A stretch of DNA of 10,113 nt from Betaproteobacteria bacterium (GCA_025362705.1 JANYFH010000310.1:1-10113); one strand, 5' to 3'; positions 1-5,239 are shown, counted from the stretch's first letter. Notes: a model not told the origin generated them from the letters alone. Made by a program: numbers and translations.

Positions 1-318
1 CGGCGTTCGGCTGGCAAGCGCGGCCAGAGCCTCGGCGGTGGAGGAATCCTTCGCTTCCGAAGCCCAGGCCTTCAGTTCTTTTTCCGTGAGGGCGGTGGCG
101 TCGGCGACCATGCACGCGAGCAGCCGCGCGTCGTGATTGCCAGTGCGCCACAGTTGGCCGGCCAGCGTGTGATCCACCTTGATTTGCTTCTGAAGCTTGC
201 CCAGATCGCCGAACTTCACGCCGAACATCGGCTCCGCAGCGCCGTGGCGACACCAGGTCTTCCGCGTTTGTTCGCTACCGAAGGATTCCAGTTGTTGCAT
301 CGTGTCGGTCAAGTTCAT
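1..318 (-). CDS. DNA alkylation repair protein (AlkD-like HEAT-repeat family), 5' part only
   Basis: The minus strand is open from the ATG at 316-318 to the window edge, giving 106 residues with no stop, so the gene is cut at its 3' end. The N-terminus (MNLTDTMQQLESFGSEQTRK) and the segments GVKFGDLGKLQKQIKVDH and LWRTGNHDARLLACMVAD are characteristic of the DNA_alkylation (AlkC/AlkD-like) family. These are all-helical HEAT-like repeat proteins, some of which are glycosylases removing N3- and N7-alkylated purines. The GNHDAR-LA motif marks the second helical repeat. The catalytic aspartate region of AlkD would lie beyond the window, so enzyme activity cannot be judged. The ribosome binding site is weak (GGTGA-like before the ATG). 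The gene is divergent from the 2-oxoglutarate dioxygenase gene, with a gap of only 56 bp to that gene's chosen start. Family assignment is firm; function is inferred. Confidence 0.85.
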   Translation of the reverse strand, partial: MNLTDTMQQLESFGSEQTRKTWCRHGAAEPMFGVKFGDLGKLQKQIKVDHTLAGQLWRTGNHDARLLACMVADATALTEKELKAWASEAKDSSTAEALAALASRTP

Positions 319-374
319 GGGATCACCAAAGTTTCGTTGAGTAAAAATGGGTGGACGCGTACTTAATCACCAGC

Positions 375-1130
375 ATGTCATTATATGAAAACATTCCGCT
401 TCCAAGGCTGCTTCCTGTCAACATGAAAACCCTCAGCGAAAAGATCAAGCACGACGGCTTCTGCTTCGTTGCCGCACCCGACGCACGGCCAATGCTGGCC
501 GAACTTGCCGATTGGCGTACCTTCGAAACAAGCTGGAACGACATGCCGCTCGATACCTATATGGCCGATGGTGGCAGATACCGTCGTCGTCGTCATGCGA
601 CGTTGAGCGTTGCGCGATCGGCCTCAGCAGCAAAGCTCGAAGCGCACCAGCCGCACTATCAAAGTACCGATTACAACAATCTCAATGGCGGCATCGCGCG
701 CCATTTTGAGCCGATCCGCGAAGACATCATCAACGGCGCGAGCATGTCGGCGCTGCTGTCGCTTTGCATAAAGGTGTTCGGTACGCTCTCACCTTCTCGT
801 GCATGGCATGTGGAGGTTCACCAGTTCCGCATCGAGGCTGCTTTCCAGCAACAGGGTATGCCGACGCCGGAAGGCGTGCACCGCGACGGCGTGAATTACG
901 TGATGGTGTTGATGGTGAAGCGCCACAATATCGCCGAGGGCACGACGACGATTCACGATGCAGGTGGCCGTCAACTGGCGAATTTTACATTGACCGAGCC
1001 ACTGGACATGACGCTGGTTGACGATACGCGCTGTCTGCATGGCGTGACACCGGTGGTGCCGATTGACTCAACTAAAGCGGCGTATCGGGATGTGTTGGTG
1101 ATTACGTTTCGTGCGGAGAATAAGGTTTAA
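375..1130 (+). CDS. 2-oxoglutarate/Fe(II)-dependent dioxygenase family protein (amino-acid hydroxylase type)
   Basis: A 251-residue protein resembling the 2OG-Fe dioxygenase family (2OG-Fe_Oxy_2), whose characterised members, such as the isoleucine dioxygenase IDO, hydroxylate free amino acids using 2-oxoglutarate, O2 and Fe(II). From this start the iron-binding HxD pair is H169/D171 in EGVHRDGVNYV. The distal histidine is H222 in RCLHGVTPV. An arginine near the end, R237 or R246, would hold 2-oxoglutarate. The GGRYRRRRH segment (66-74) and EVHQFRI (147-153) are also typical. Length matches the family. The start is uncertain: in-frame candidates are GTG 351, ATG 375 and ATG 423, and none has a clear Shine-Dalgarno. 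I chose 375 because it keeps the N-terminal proline-rich lead-in before KIKHDGFCFV. The gene is probably a single unit, convergent with the small peptide gene downstream. The substrate is unknown. Confidence 0.82.
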   Translation: MSLYENIPLPRLLPVNMKTLSEKIKHDGFCFVAAPDARPMLAELADWRTFETSWNDMPLDTYMADGGRYRRRRHATLSVARSASAAKLEAHQPHYQSTDYNNLNGGIARHFEPIREDIINGASMSALLSLCIKVFGTLSPSRAWHVEVHQFRIEAAFQQQGMPTPEGVHRDGVNYVMVLMVKRHNIAEGTTTIHDAGGRQLANFTLTEPLDMTLVDDTRCLHGVTPVVPIDSTKAAYRDVLVITFRAENKV

Positions 1131-1179
1131 ATCCGCACTTCAAAAATACAAGCGGAAGCGATGGATTTGCTCTTGCCGG

Positions 1180-1317
1180 TTAATCTCGCGCTGATTCGAC
1201 GTCGTTGCTAATTTTCGCGGGTGCCGCAGTCGCGGACGCAACTGTCACCAGCGAACCAAACACCAGAACCAGCAGTGCAGCAATGGCTAAGGTCACGGCT
1301 CTCATCGTTTTATTCAT
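1180..1317 (-). CDS. Small exported peptide (45 aa), FNR-box promoter, function unknown
   Basis: This minus-strand ORF starts at ATG 1315-1317 and ends at TAA 1180-1182. It encodes MNKTMRAVTLAIAALLVLVF followed by GSLVTVASATAAPAKISN and DVESARD. It reads as a Sec signal peptide: positive N-region (K3, R6), hydrophobic core at residues 7-27, and AxA-like cleavage sites (ASA at 27-29, or TAA/APA just after). That would leave a mature peptide of only about 12-16 residues, unless the hydrophobic part stays as a membrane anchor. There is no cysteine, so it is not a lipoprotein. A GGAG ribosome binding site lies 6 nt before the ATG. A perfect FNR box (1379-1392) and a -10-like TATCGT lie upstream at class II spacing and predict a leader of about 28 nt. 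I do not recognise the family. Translation is likely given the RBS, signal peptide and promoter; function is unknown. Confidence 0.66.
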   Translation of the reverse strand: MNKTMRAVTLAIAALLVLVFGSLVTVASATAAPAKISNDVESARD

Positions 1318-1351
1318 CGAGCGCTCCAGAATTTTTGATCACTGAGGCCAC

Positions 1352-1357
1352 ACGATA
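1352..1357 (-). promoter_or_regulatory. -10-like hexamer of the small-peptide promoter
   Basis: On the minus strand this reads TATCGT, 4 of 6 matches to TATAAT. Its first base is 28.5 bp from the centre of the FNR box at 1379-1392, the same distance as at the other FNR promoters here. Transcription would begin near 1345. Assigned from spacing only. Confidence 0.5.
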
Positions 1358-1378
1358 CTGCGTCGGTAATGTTCAGAA

Positions 1379-1392
1379 TTGATCCACATCAA
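1379..1392 (-). promoter_or_regulatory. FNR/ANR box, perfect palindrome (small-peptide side)
   Basis: TTGATCCACATCAA matches the TTGAT-N4-ATCAA consensus at all ten defined bases. The centre (1385.5) would lie near -41 of the predicted minus-strand start at about 1345, the class II FNR activator position. The strand is chosen because the -10-like TATCGT lies on that side. The site is itself symmetrical and could also influence the usp gene from a far-upstream position. The regulator encoded at 5230-5985 has the matching recognition helix. Confidence 0.8.
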
Positions 1393-1435
1393 ATCAGCTG
1401 TGATCAGTTTCCGTGAAGCGCGCATTGATTCCCGT

Positions 1436-1449
1436 TTGATCTGTATCAA
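1436..1449 (+). promoter_or_regulatory. FNR/ANR box, perfect palindrome (usp side)
   Basis: TTGATCTGTATCAA is a second perfect TTGAT-N4-ATCAA site, centred 57 bp from the first. A weak -10-like TAACTT at 1471-1476 lies at 28.5 bp from the centre, predicting a start near 1483 and a leader of about 37 nt before the usp ATG at 1521. A weak -10 is common at strongly activator-dependent promoters, so this gene is probably induced by FNR when oxygen falls. Confidence 0.82.
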
Positions 1450-1520
1450 AGACCGCCAATGAACGGGGAGTAACTTGAGTGCATGTGCTCCACTGGGAGC
1501 GCGGCAATGGAGAGCACAGC

Positions 1521-2024
1521 ATGTTCAAACGCATTCTTGTCCCCACCGATGGATCGCCTCGCGCGGAACATGCGGCGCGTGCCGCGATCGAACTGGCGAA
1601 ATTTCTCGACGCTTCGATCATCGCGCTATACGTCTACGCGCCACTGCGCATTTATCCCACCGATCCATTCGTCGCGATACCCGAACTGATATCGGAGAAG
1701 GAATATACGAAAGTGCAGCAAAAAGCAGCGAAGCGATATCTTGGTGTCATCGACAAAGCGGCTCGCGCGGCGGATGTGCGATGCACCTCGCTCGCGGTTG
1801 AGCACGAGAGTGCGGCTGCGGCCATCGTCGCGACGGCAAACGCGGCGAATGCGCCCTGCGATCTTATTTTTATCGGCTCGCACGGGCGGGGCGCATTTTC
1901 GCAAATGATGCTAGGCAGCGTGACCACGAAAGTGCAGGCGCTATGCGAGATTCCCGTGTTGATTTATCGCGATCCACGGGTGAAGAAAGCATCGAAAAAA
2001 AACAAAGGCGCCAAGAAAAAATAG
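1521..2024 (+). CDS. Universal stress protein (UspA family) with lysine-rich tail
   Basis: A 167-residue single-domain Usp. It begins MFKRILVPTDGS, the usual first strand and D10-containing nucleotide-binding loop. The ATP-binding signature G-x2-G-x9-G-S is intact: G119, G122 and G132-S133 in GSHGRGAFSQMMLGS. It ends the fold with IPVLIYR, the normal C-terminal strand. After that comes an unusual lysine-rich tail (residues 154-167, KASKKNKGAKKK), absent from standard Usp proteins of about 145 residues. Usp proteins are cytoplasmic ATP-binding factors induced by stress; the precise role here is unknown. The start at 1521 is supported by GGAGAG 6 nt upstream and by family alignment. An in-frame ATG at 1479 would lie upstream of the predicted transcription start and is rejected. 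The FNR box at 1436-1449 suggests low-oxygen induction. Confidence 0.92.
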   Translation: MFKRILVPTDGSPRAEHAARAAIELAKFLDASIIALYVYAPLRIYPTDPFVAIPELISEKEYTKVQQKAAKRYLGVIDKAARAADVRCTSLAVEHESAAAAIVATANAANAPCDLIFIGSHGRGAFSQMMLGSVTTKVQALCEIPVLIYRDPRVKKASKKNKGAKKK

Positions 2025-2055
2025 CCGTGATTTCGCCGAAAAAGATGCGAATGCC

Positions 2056-2085
2056 CTTGCCGTGGGTGGATGCGGCACGGCCAAG
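2056..2085. terminator. Hairpin between convergent usp and greB, possible shared terminator
   Basis: CTTGCCGTG (2056-2064) pairs with CACGGCCAAG (2076-2085) with one bulged base and an 11-nt loop, followed by AATAATTTATAAA. The site lies between two convergent genes. There is no clean run of T on either side, so this is a weak intrinsic-terminator candidate only. Confidence 0.35.
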
Positions 2086-2158
2086 AATAATTTATAAACA
2101 CTAGCACTGGTGCGGCTTTCCAGACGTTTTTATCCGGAATAGCCCACCAGATGGCGTT

Positions 2159-2776
2159 CTACGTCGTTTTGTCCTGCGCAAATACCGCTTCGGTCGGCAC
2201 GAACGGCTCCACGTCGATGCGCACGTAGCGCACATCAATCACGTCCAACTCCTCAACACCGCTGGGCGCACGTAACAGCACGGTGTCGCCCGCTCGCGCT
2301 TTCATCAGCGCACGCGCCAGCGGTGAAATCCAGCTGATCTGGTTGCGCGCAAGGTCGATCTCGTCCACACCGACGATGGTGATGGTGTTCTCGTCACCGT
2401 TCGAACGAGCGTAAGTCACGGTCGCGCCAAAAAAAACCTGATCGGCCATTTCCTTGTCGCGCGGCGCGGCCGGATCGACCGCTTCAGCAATATCCAGGCG
2501 CTTGGTCAGGAAACGCAAACGCCGGTCAATCTCCCGCAGGCGCTTTTTGCCATACTGGTAATCCGCATTTTCGCTGCGGTCGCCATTCTTGGCGGCCCAC
2601 GAGACCGCCGCTGTTACCGCTGGGCGATCCTTTTTCAGCAGGTATTGAAACTCGTCTTTAAGACGCTGGTGACCACCGGGCGTGATGTAATTTTTGCTGC
2701 CCGCAGGCAACGGTGATGCGGTATCTTCCGGCTCGTCATCGTCCTGGTCATTTTCTTTGGTGAAGGCCTTGCTCAC
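2159..2776 (-). CDS. greB: Transcript cleavage/elongation factor GreB
   Basis: GreB inserts a coiled coil into the RNA polymerase secondary channel and stimulates cleavage of backtracked RNA. The protein has 205 residues against about 158 in E. coli. Residues 28-190 cover the whole GreB: an N-terminal coiled coil (about 34-100) with the near-invariant tip NGDRSENADYQYGKKRLREI containing the acidic pair D66/E69, then the C-terminal FKBP-like domain (VFFGATV, IVGVDEID, ISPLARALM). An acidic N-terminal extension (residues 8-18, EDDQ-rich) and a short C-terminal extension (191-205) are extra. The start is GTG at 2774-2776. Its AGAGG ribosome binding site, 9 nt away, lies inside the terminal repeat of the palindromic element at 2782-2945. 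So the native upstream region was probably displaced, and the promoter must lie in or beyond that element. The 3' end converges on usp. Confidence 0.93.
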   Translation of the reverse strand: MSKAFTKENDQDDDEPEDTASPLPAGSKNYITPGGHQRLKDEFQYLLKKDRPAVTAAVSWAAKNGDRSENADYQYGKKRLREIDRRLRFLTKRLDIAEAVDPAAPRDKEMADQVFFGATVTYARSNGDENTITIVGVDEIDLARNQISWISPLARALMKARAGDTVLLRAPSGVEELDVIDVRYVRIDVEPFVPTEAVFAQDKTT

Positions 2777-2777
2777 G

Positions 2778-2781
2778 TTAG
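2778..2781. repeat. Left target-site duplication TTAG
   Basis: TTAG abuts the left terminal inverted repeat of the palindromic element and is repeated at 2946-2949 abutting the right one. Four bases can match by chance, but exact adjacency to both perfect repeats makes a duplication likely. Confidence 0.6.
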
Positions 2782-2945
2782 GGAACCTCTGATTAAGTCG
2801 CTTTCGAAAAGATTGTGTTGAGATTGGGGCATATGCAAGGCGTGCGACGAAGGTGCGTTGCTTAAGCTACCGCACGAGGAGTGCAACACAGCAGATGCCC
2901 CAATATCGACGCAAGATTTTCGGAATGGACTTGATCAGAGGTTCC
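2782..2945. mobile_element. MITE-like palindromic element, 164 bp, with TTAG target duplication
   Basis: The ends are perfect 12-bp inverted repeats, GGAACCTCTGAT (2782-2793) and ATCAGAGGTTCC (2934-2945). Imperfect complementarity continues inward for about 55 bp per arm, including TTGGGGCAT opposite ATGCCCCAA. Around the centre are GGTGCG/CGCAC and GTTGC/GCAAC pairs and the palindrome GCTTAAGC, so the whole element can fold into one long hairpin. The 4-bp sequence TTAG directly abuts both ends (2778-2781 and 2946-2949), as expected for a target-site duplication. There is no reading frame of note, so the element would depend on a transposase in trans. It lies between marC-family and greB genes that point the same way, and contributes the greB ribosome binding site. 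The MITE assignment is an inference from structure; I cannot name a family. Confidence 0.75.
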
Positions 2946-2949
2946 TTAG
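2946..2949. repeat. Right target-site duplication TTAG
   Basis: This is the right partner of the TTAG at 2778-2781. It lies one base away from the stop codon of the MarC-family gene (2951-2953), so the insertion just spared that gene's end. Confidence 0.6.
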
Positions 2950-2950
2950 G

Positions 2951-3550
2951 TCACTTCACTTGCAACAAGAATTGCTTGACCCCACCCAGCAGCATTTCCA
3001 CCGCAATCGCCGTGAGTATCAGGCCCATCAGGCGCTCGACCGCTTCCATGGCGCGCTTGCCCAGGAGTCTTTCGATCTTCTCGCCCGACACCAGCAACAC
3101 GGCCGATACCACCATCGCGGCTGTCATCGCGGCAACCCAAATGCCCAGCTTGGCCGGTTCGCGCGAAACCATCAGCATGACGGTCGCCAACGCCGATGGT
3201 CCCGCAATCAGGGGGATGGCCAGCGGCACAATGAATGGCTCGTGTTCGAGCGCTTCACCAAACACACTCTCGGCTGATTTGAACACCATGTTGATGGCGA
3301 TCATGAACAGGATTACGCCGCCCGCGATCGACAGGGAAATTTCCGAGAGGTGCATCACATCCAAAAACTGGCGGCCACCGAACATGAACGCGAGCAGGAT
3401 GAAATAGGCGATCACGCATTCGCGCACCACTACGCGCGCGCGGCGCTTCGAATCCACCTGCTTGAGCAGCGATGCCACCACCGGCAGATTGCCCAGAGGG
3501 TCAAGCACCAGAAACAGCAGAACAAAGGCGGAAATGAGATCGGCGTTCAT
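2951..3550 (-). CDS. yhgN: MarC/YhgN-family integral membrane protein
   Basis: A 199-residue inner-membrane protein with about six hydrophobic segments (roughly residues 5-25, 43-62, 72-92, 106-128, 134-156 and 172-194). Family hallmarks are LDPLGNLPVVASLLK (16-30), the central EPFIVPLAIPLIAGPSALAT (103-122) and the late ERLMGLIL. The pattern is closer to E. coli YhgN than to MarC itself. The family's transport function is unestablished; the old link of MarC to multiple antibiotic resistance is not supported. The start is ATG at 3548-3550, with only a weak GGGC before it. The gene ends one base after the TTAG duplication of the palindromic element. It is divergent from the cytochrome c gene across about 140 bp. 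Confidence 0.9.
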   Translation of the reverse strand: MNADLISAFVLLFLVLDPLGNLPVVASLLKQVDSKRRARVVVRECVIAYFILLAFMFGGRQFLDVMHLSEISLSIAGGVILFMIAINMVFKSAESVFGEALEHEPFIVPLAIPLIAGPSALATVMLMVSREPAKLGIWVAAMTAAMVVSAVLLVSGEKIERLLGKRAMEAVERLMGLILTAIAVEMLLGGVKQFLLQVK

Positions 3551-3619
3551 GCCCGCATTCTAGCGCGTCATCTCTGCGGCTTGGCCTGCAGTCGTTTATC
3601 GCGAAAATCCGGCCGTTTT

Positions 3620-3633
3620 TTGTGCCAAATCAA
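3620..3633 (+). promoter_or_regulatory. FNR/ANR-type box, 8 of 10 match (cytochrome c promoter)
   Basis: TTGTGCCAAATCAA has one perfect half-site (ATCAA) and one degenerate half-site (TTGTG). Its centre (3626.5) is 28.5 bp from the first base of a strong -10, TATACT at 3655-3660, exactly the geometry of the perfect sites in this window. Predicted transcription start is near 3667, giving a 27-nt leader. The spacing is the main reason for accepting this degenerate site. Confidence 0.6.
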
Positions 3634-3654
3634 GAGCGATTGGCGTGGCGTTGG

Positions 3655-3660
3655 TATACT
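3655..3660 (+). promoter_or_regulatory. -10 hexamer TATACT of the cytochrome c promoter
   Basis: TATACT matches TATAAT at 5 of 6 positions. No good -35 hexamer lies 16-18 bp upstream, in keeping with an activator-dependent promoter that uses the FNR-type site instead. Confidence 0.6.
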
Positions 3661-3693
3661 GGCCTTCGATACTTTGAAAATTGGTGGTTACCT

Positions 3694-4155
3694 ATGCGTG
3701 AACAAACCATGTTGCCCCTCCGATTGCTCACCATGCTGGCCGCGATGCTGTCTTTCGCTACCTTCGCCGCACGTGCCGCCCCCCCTCCTGGTGAATGTCC
3801 GCAGCCGCGATTTACGGGAACCGCACCTGCAGAATTTTACGAACGCAGCAATCCACTGCCCGCGACCCCTGAGCACCTGAGCGCCGGTGAACGCCGCTTC
3901 GTCGGTACCCCCGAGAACGAATCGTGCGCAATTTGTCACGGTCGCAAGGGCGACGGAAAAGGCCCATTGGCACGTCAATACGATCCGCCGCCACGCAATT
4001 TCACCTGCGCTAAAACAATCGTTGGTGTTCCTGATGGCCAACTATTCTGGATCATCCGCTACGGTTCACCAGGTACCGCGATGCCACCTCACGACAAGCT
4101 CACCGATGAACAGGTCTGGCAACTGGTGCATCACTTGCGTCAGCTGGCAAAGTAA
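3694..4155 (+). CDS. Exported monohaem c-type cytochrome (class I)
   Basis: A 153-residue periplasmic electron carrier. From the ATG at 3694 it has a Sec signal peptide: R2/R10, hydrophobic core about 11-25, cleavage near AARA|APPP at residue 28-29. The haem-binding motif is C78-A-I-C81-H82 (SCAICHGRKGDGKG). The likely axial methionine is M130 in GTAMPPHDKLTD, followed by the terminal helix DEQVWQLVHHLRQL. Two further cysteines, C35 and C105, flank the haem domain and could form a disulfide. A GGTGG lies 7 nt before the ATG; an internal ATG at 3709 is an alternative start. The reading frame extends upstream to 3622, but that part overlaps the promoter. The broken usp gene follows 60 nt later and may be co-transcribed. 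The FNR-type promoter points to use at low oxygen. The redox partner is unknown; it is not a CcoP or CcoO subunit. Confidence 0.87.
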   Translation: MREQTMLPLRLLTMLAAMLSFATFAARAAPPPGECPQPRFTGTAPAEFYERSNPLPATPEHLSAGERRFVGTPENESCAICHGRKGDGKGPLARQYDPPPRNFTCAKTIVGVPDGQLFWIIRYGSPGTAMPPHDKLTDEQVWQLVHHLRQLAK

Positions 4156-4215
4156 AGGCCTTCTTCCCGTGTTTACGCGTGGCATGCCGTCATGCAGTCA
4201 AACCCGAGTTCACCG

Positions 4216-4640
4216 ATGAAAATACATGTCGCCATCGACGGATCCGACAGCGCATTGCGAGCACTGAGTTATGTGATTTCGCATCGTGATTTTTTCAGTG
4301 CCAACCCTGATCTGGTGTTGATCAATGTGCATCTGCCGTTGCCATCGGTGCGCGCCAGAACGATACTGGGAAGCGAAGTCGTTGAGCGCTACTACGCGGA
4401 AGAAGCCGAAGCGGTGCTTGCACCTGCGCGCGCAATGCTCGCGGGAAGTCGTGCCGCCTCACCGAACGCGCGACCATCGGACAGCCTTCCACGCAAATTA
4501 TCGCCACAGCCAAGGCTGATGGCTGTGACCTGATTGTCATGGGCACGCAGGGGCGCAGTGCATTCGGCAATCTGCTGATGGGTTCAGTAGCGATGCGTGT
4601 CATCGCGGAGTCACCACTGCCCGTGCTGAGCGTCAAATAG
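4216..4640 (+). pseudogene. Universal stress protein gene, disrupted by a frameshift
   Basis: The first part reads from ATG 4216 as a Usp N-terminus (MKIHVAIDGSDSALRALSYV through ARAMLAGS, residues 1-78) and would stop at 4533 with a meaningless tail. The rest of the Usp domain continues in another frame, from about TERATIGQPSTQIIATAKAD (from 4461) to SPLPVLSVK and TAG at 4638-4640. It includes the intact ATP-binding signature G-x2-G-x9-G-S (GTQGRSAFGNLLMGS). The switch falls at about 4443-4463 and needs a net -1 (one base lost, or two gained). No classical slippery heptamer is present there, so programmed shifting is unlikely. It is either a true recent mutation or a sequencing error; the two halves are otherwise well preserved. 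The start has only a weak GAG upstream. The gene may be co-transcribed with the cytochrome c gene. Confidence 0.85.
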
Positions 4641-4698
4641 GGATCGCACTTCGCGGTAGCTATTGCCGCGCGCAAACGTTTGACGATCCGGGTTTTGT

Positions 4699-4712
4699 TT
4701 GATGCCGATCAA
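4699..4712 (+). promoter_or_regulatory. FNR/ANR box, perfect palindrome (upstream of third usp)
   Basis: TTGATGCCGATCAA matches all ten defined bases of the FNR consensus. The centre (4705.5) lies 28.5 bp before the first base of TATGCT at 4734-4739, giving a predicted start near 4746 and the site near -41. This is textbook class II FNR activation geometry. Confidence 0.85.
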
Positions 4713-4733
4713 ATACGCCAATTTGTCAGGCGC

Positions 4734-4739
4734 TATGCT
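4734..4739 (+). promoter_or_regulatory. -10 hexamer TATGCT of the third usp promoter
   Basis: TATGCT matches TATAAT at 4 of 6 positions. No -35 hexamer is evident; the FNR box occupies that region. The predicted leader is about 23 nt and includes the AGGAG ribosome binding site. Confidence 0.6.
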
Positions 4740-4768
4740 CGTGCCATCACCATCATCAAGGAGTCGCC

Positions 4769-5212
4769 ATGTTCAAGCATATTCTGGTTCCCACCGACGG
4801 CAGCAAGCTATCGCTGAAAGCGCTGGATTTGGCAGCCTCGCTCGCTAGCGCGACTGGCGCGCAAGTTTCTGCGCTGCACGTAGCGCCATCATTTCCGACC
4901 ATGGTTGGCGGAGACGGCTATATGGTCACGCCCATCACGCCAAAAGAGTGGGACATTTCCATCGACAAGCTCAGCACGCGCATCAGCGACCTGGTCGAAA
5001 AACGTGCCAAGGCGAATTCGGTAAAGGTGCAGTTTCTCAGCGTCACGGTCGATGAGCCGTATGTCGGCATCATCGATGTTGCCAAGCGCAAAAAATGCGA
5101 CCTGATCGTGATGGCTTCCCATGGGCGCAAAGGAATCTCTGCCTTGTTGCTGGGCAGCGAGACCACCAAGGTGCTCACGCACTGCAAAGTACCGGTTCTT
5201 GTCTGCCGCTGA
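4769..5212 (+). CDS. Universal stress protein (UspA family)
   Basis: A 147-residue cytoplasmic Usp of standard length, beginning MFKHILVPTDGS and ending VPVLVCR. The nucleotide-binding signature is ASHGRKGISALLLGS (116-130). The first glycine of G-x2-G-x9-G-S is alanine (A116), while G119 and G129-S130 are kept; ATP binding is therefore likely but not certain. AGGAG at 4759-4763 lies 5 nt before the ATG, the strongest ribosome binding site in the window. It is about 55% alike by eye in its core motifs to the usp at 1521 but lacks its lysine-rich tail. It has its own FNR-dependent promoter, separate from the cytochrome c unit. The 3' end converges on fnr with only 17 bp between stop codons. 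Confidence 0.93.
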   Translation: MFKHILVPTDGSKLSLKALDLAASLASATGAQVSALHVAPSFPTMVGGDGYMVTPITPKEWDISIDKLSTRISDLVEKRAKANSVKVQFLSVTVDEPYVGIIDVAKRKKCDLIVMASHGRKGISALLLGSETTKVLTHCKVPVLVCR

Positions 5213-5219
5213 GGCGGCG

Positions 5220-5239
5220 CGTCAGCGCATCAGCTGACG
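5220..5239. terminator. Symmetrical hairpin between usp and fnr stops
   Basis: CGTCAGC (5220-5226) and GCTGACG (5233-5239) form a perfect 7-bp stem with a 6-nt loop in the gap between two convergent genes, and overlap the fnr stop codon at 5230-5232. No T run follows on either strand, so it may act as a bidirectional end or mRNA 3' stabiliser rather than a strong intrinsic terminator. Confidence 0.4.

Noticed and set aside
1132..1160. Hairpin after the dioxygenase gene (TCCGC pairing with GCGGA)
   Set aside because: Five base pairs with bulges, a long A-rich loop and no T run; too weak to call a terminator.
1335..1348. Additional FNR site near TTGATCACTGAGGC
   Set aside because: Only one half-site (TTGAT) is present; the second half does not match. 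The same applies to TTGAT at 1425-1429.
1479..1520. Upstream ATG extending the first usp by 14 residues
   Set aside because: The Usp family begins at MFKRILVPTDGS; GGAGAG is well placed for 1521, and the predicted FNR-driven transcript starts near 1483.
2853..3407. Long plus-strand open frames opposite the MarC-family gene
   Set aside because: Their translations are low-complexity shadows of a coding strand with strong membrane-protein motifs; they begin inside the palindromic element.
3622..3693. N-terminal extension of the cytochrome c frame
   Set aside because: It would read through the -10 TATACT and place the signal peptide inside the protein; the start at 3694 gives a proper signal peptide and RBS.
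4443..4449. Programmed -1 frameshift signal in the broken usp
   Set aside because: The local bases do not fit X-XXY-YYZ slippage in the zero frame, and no strong downstream stem was seen; simple indel or sequencing error is preferred.
4645..4672. CGCGG/CCGCG inverted repeat after the broken usp
   Set aside because: Only five pairs and no T tract directly after; could occur by chance in this GC-rich context.
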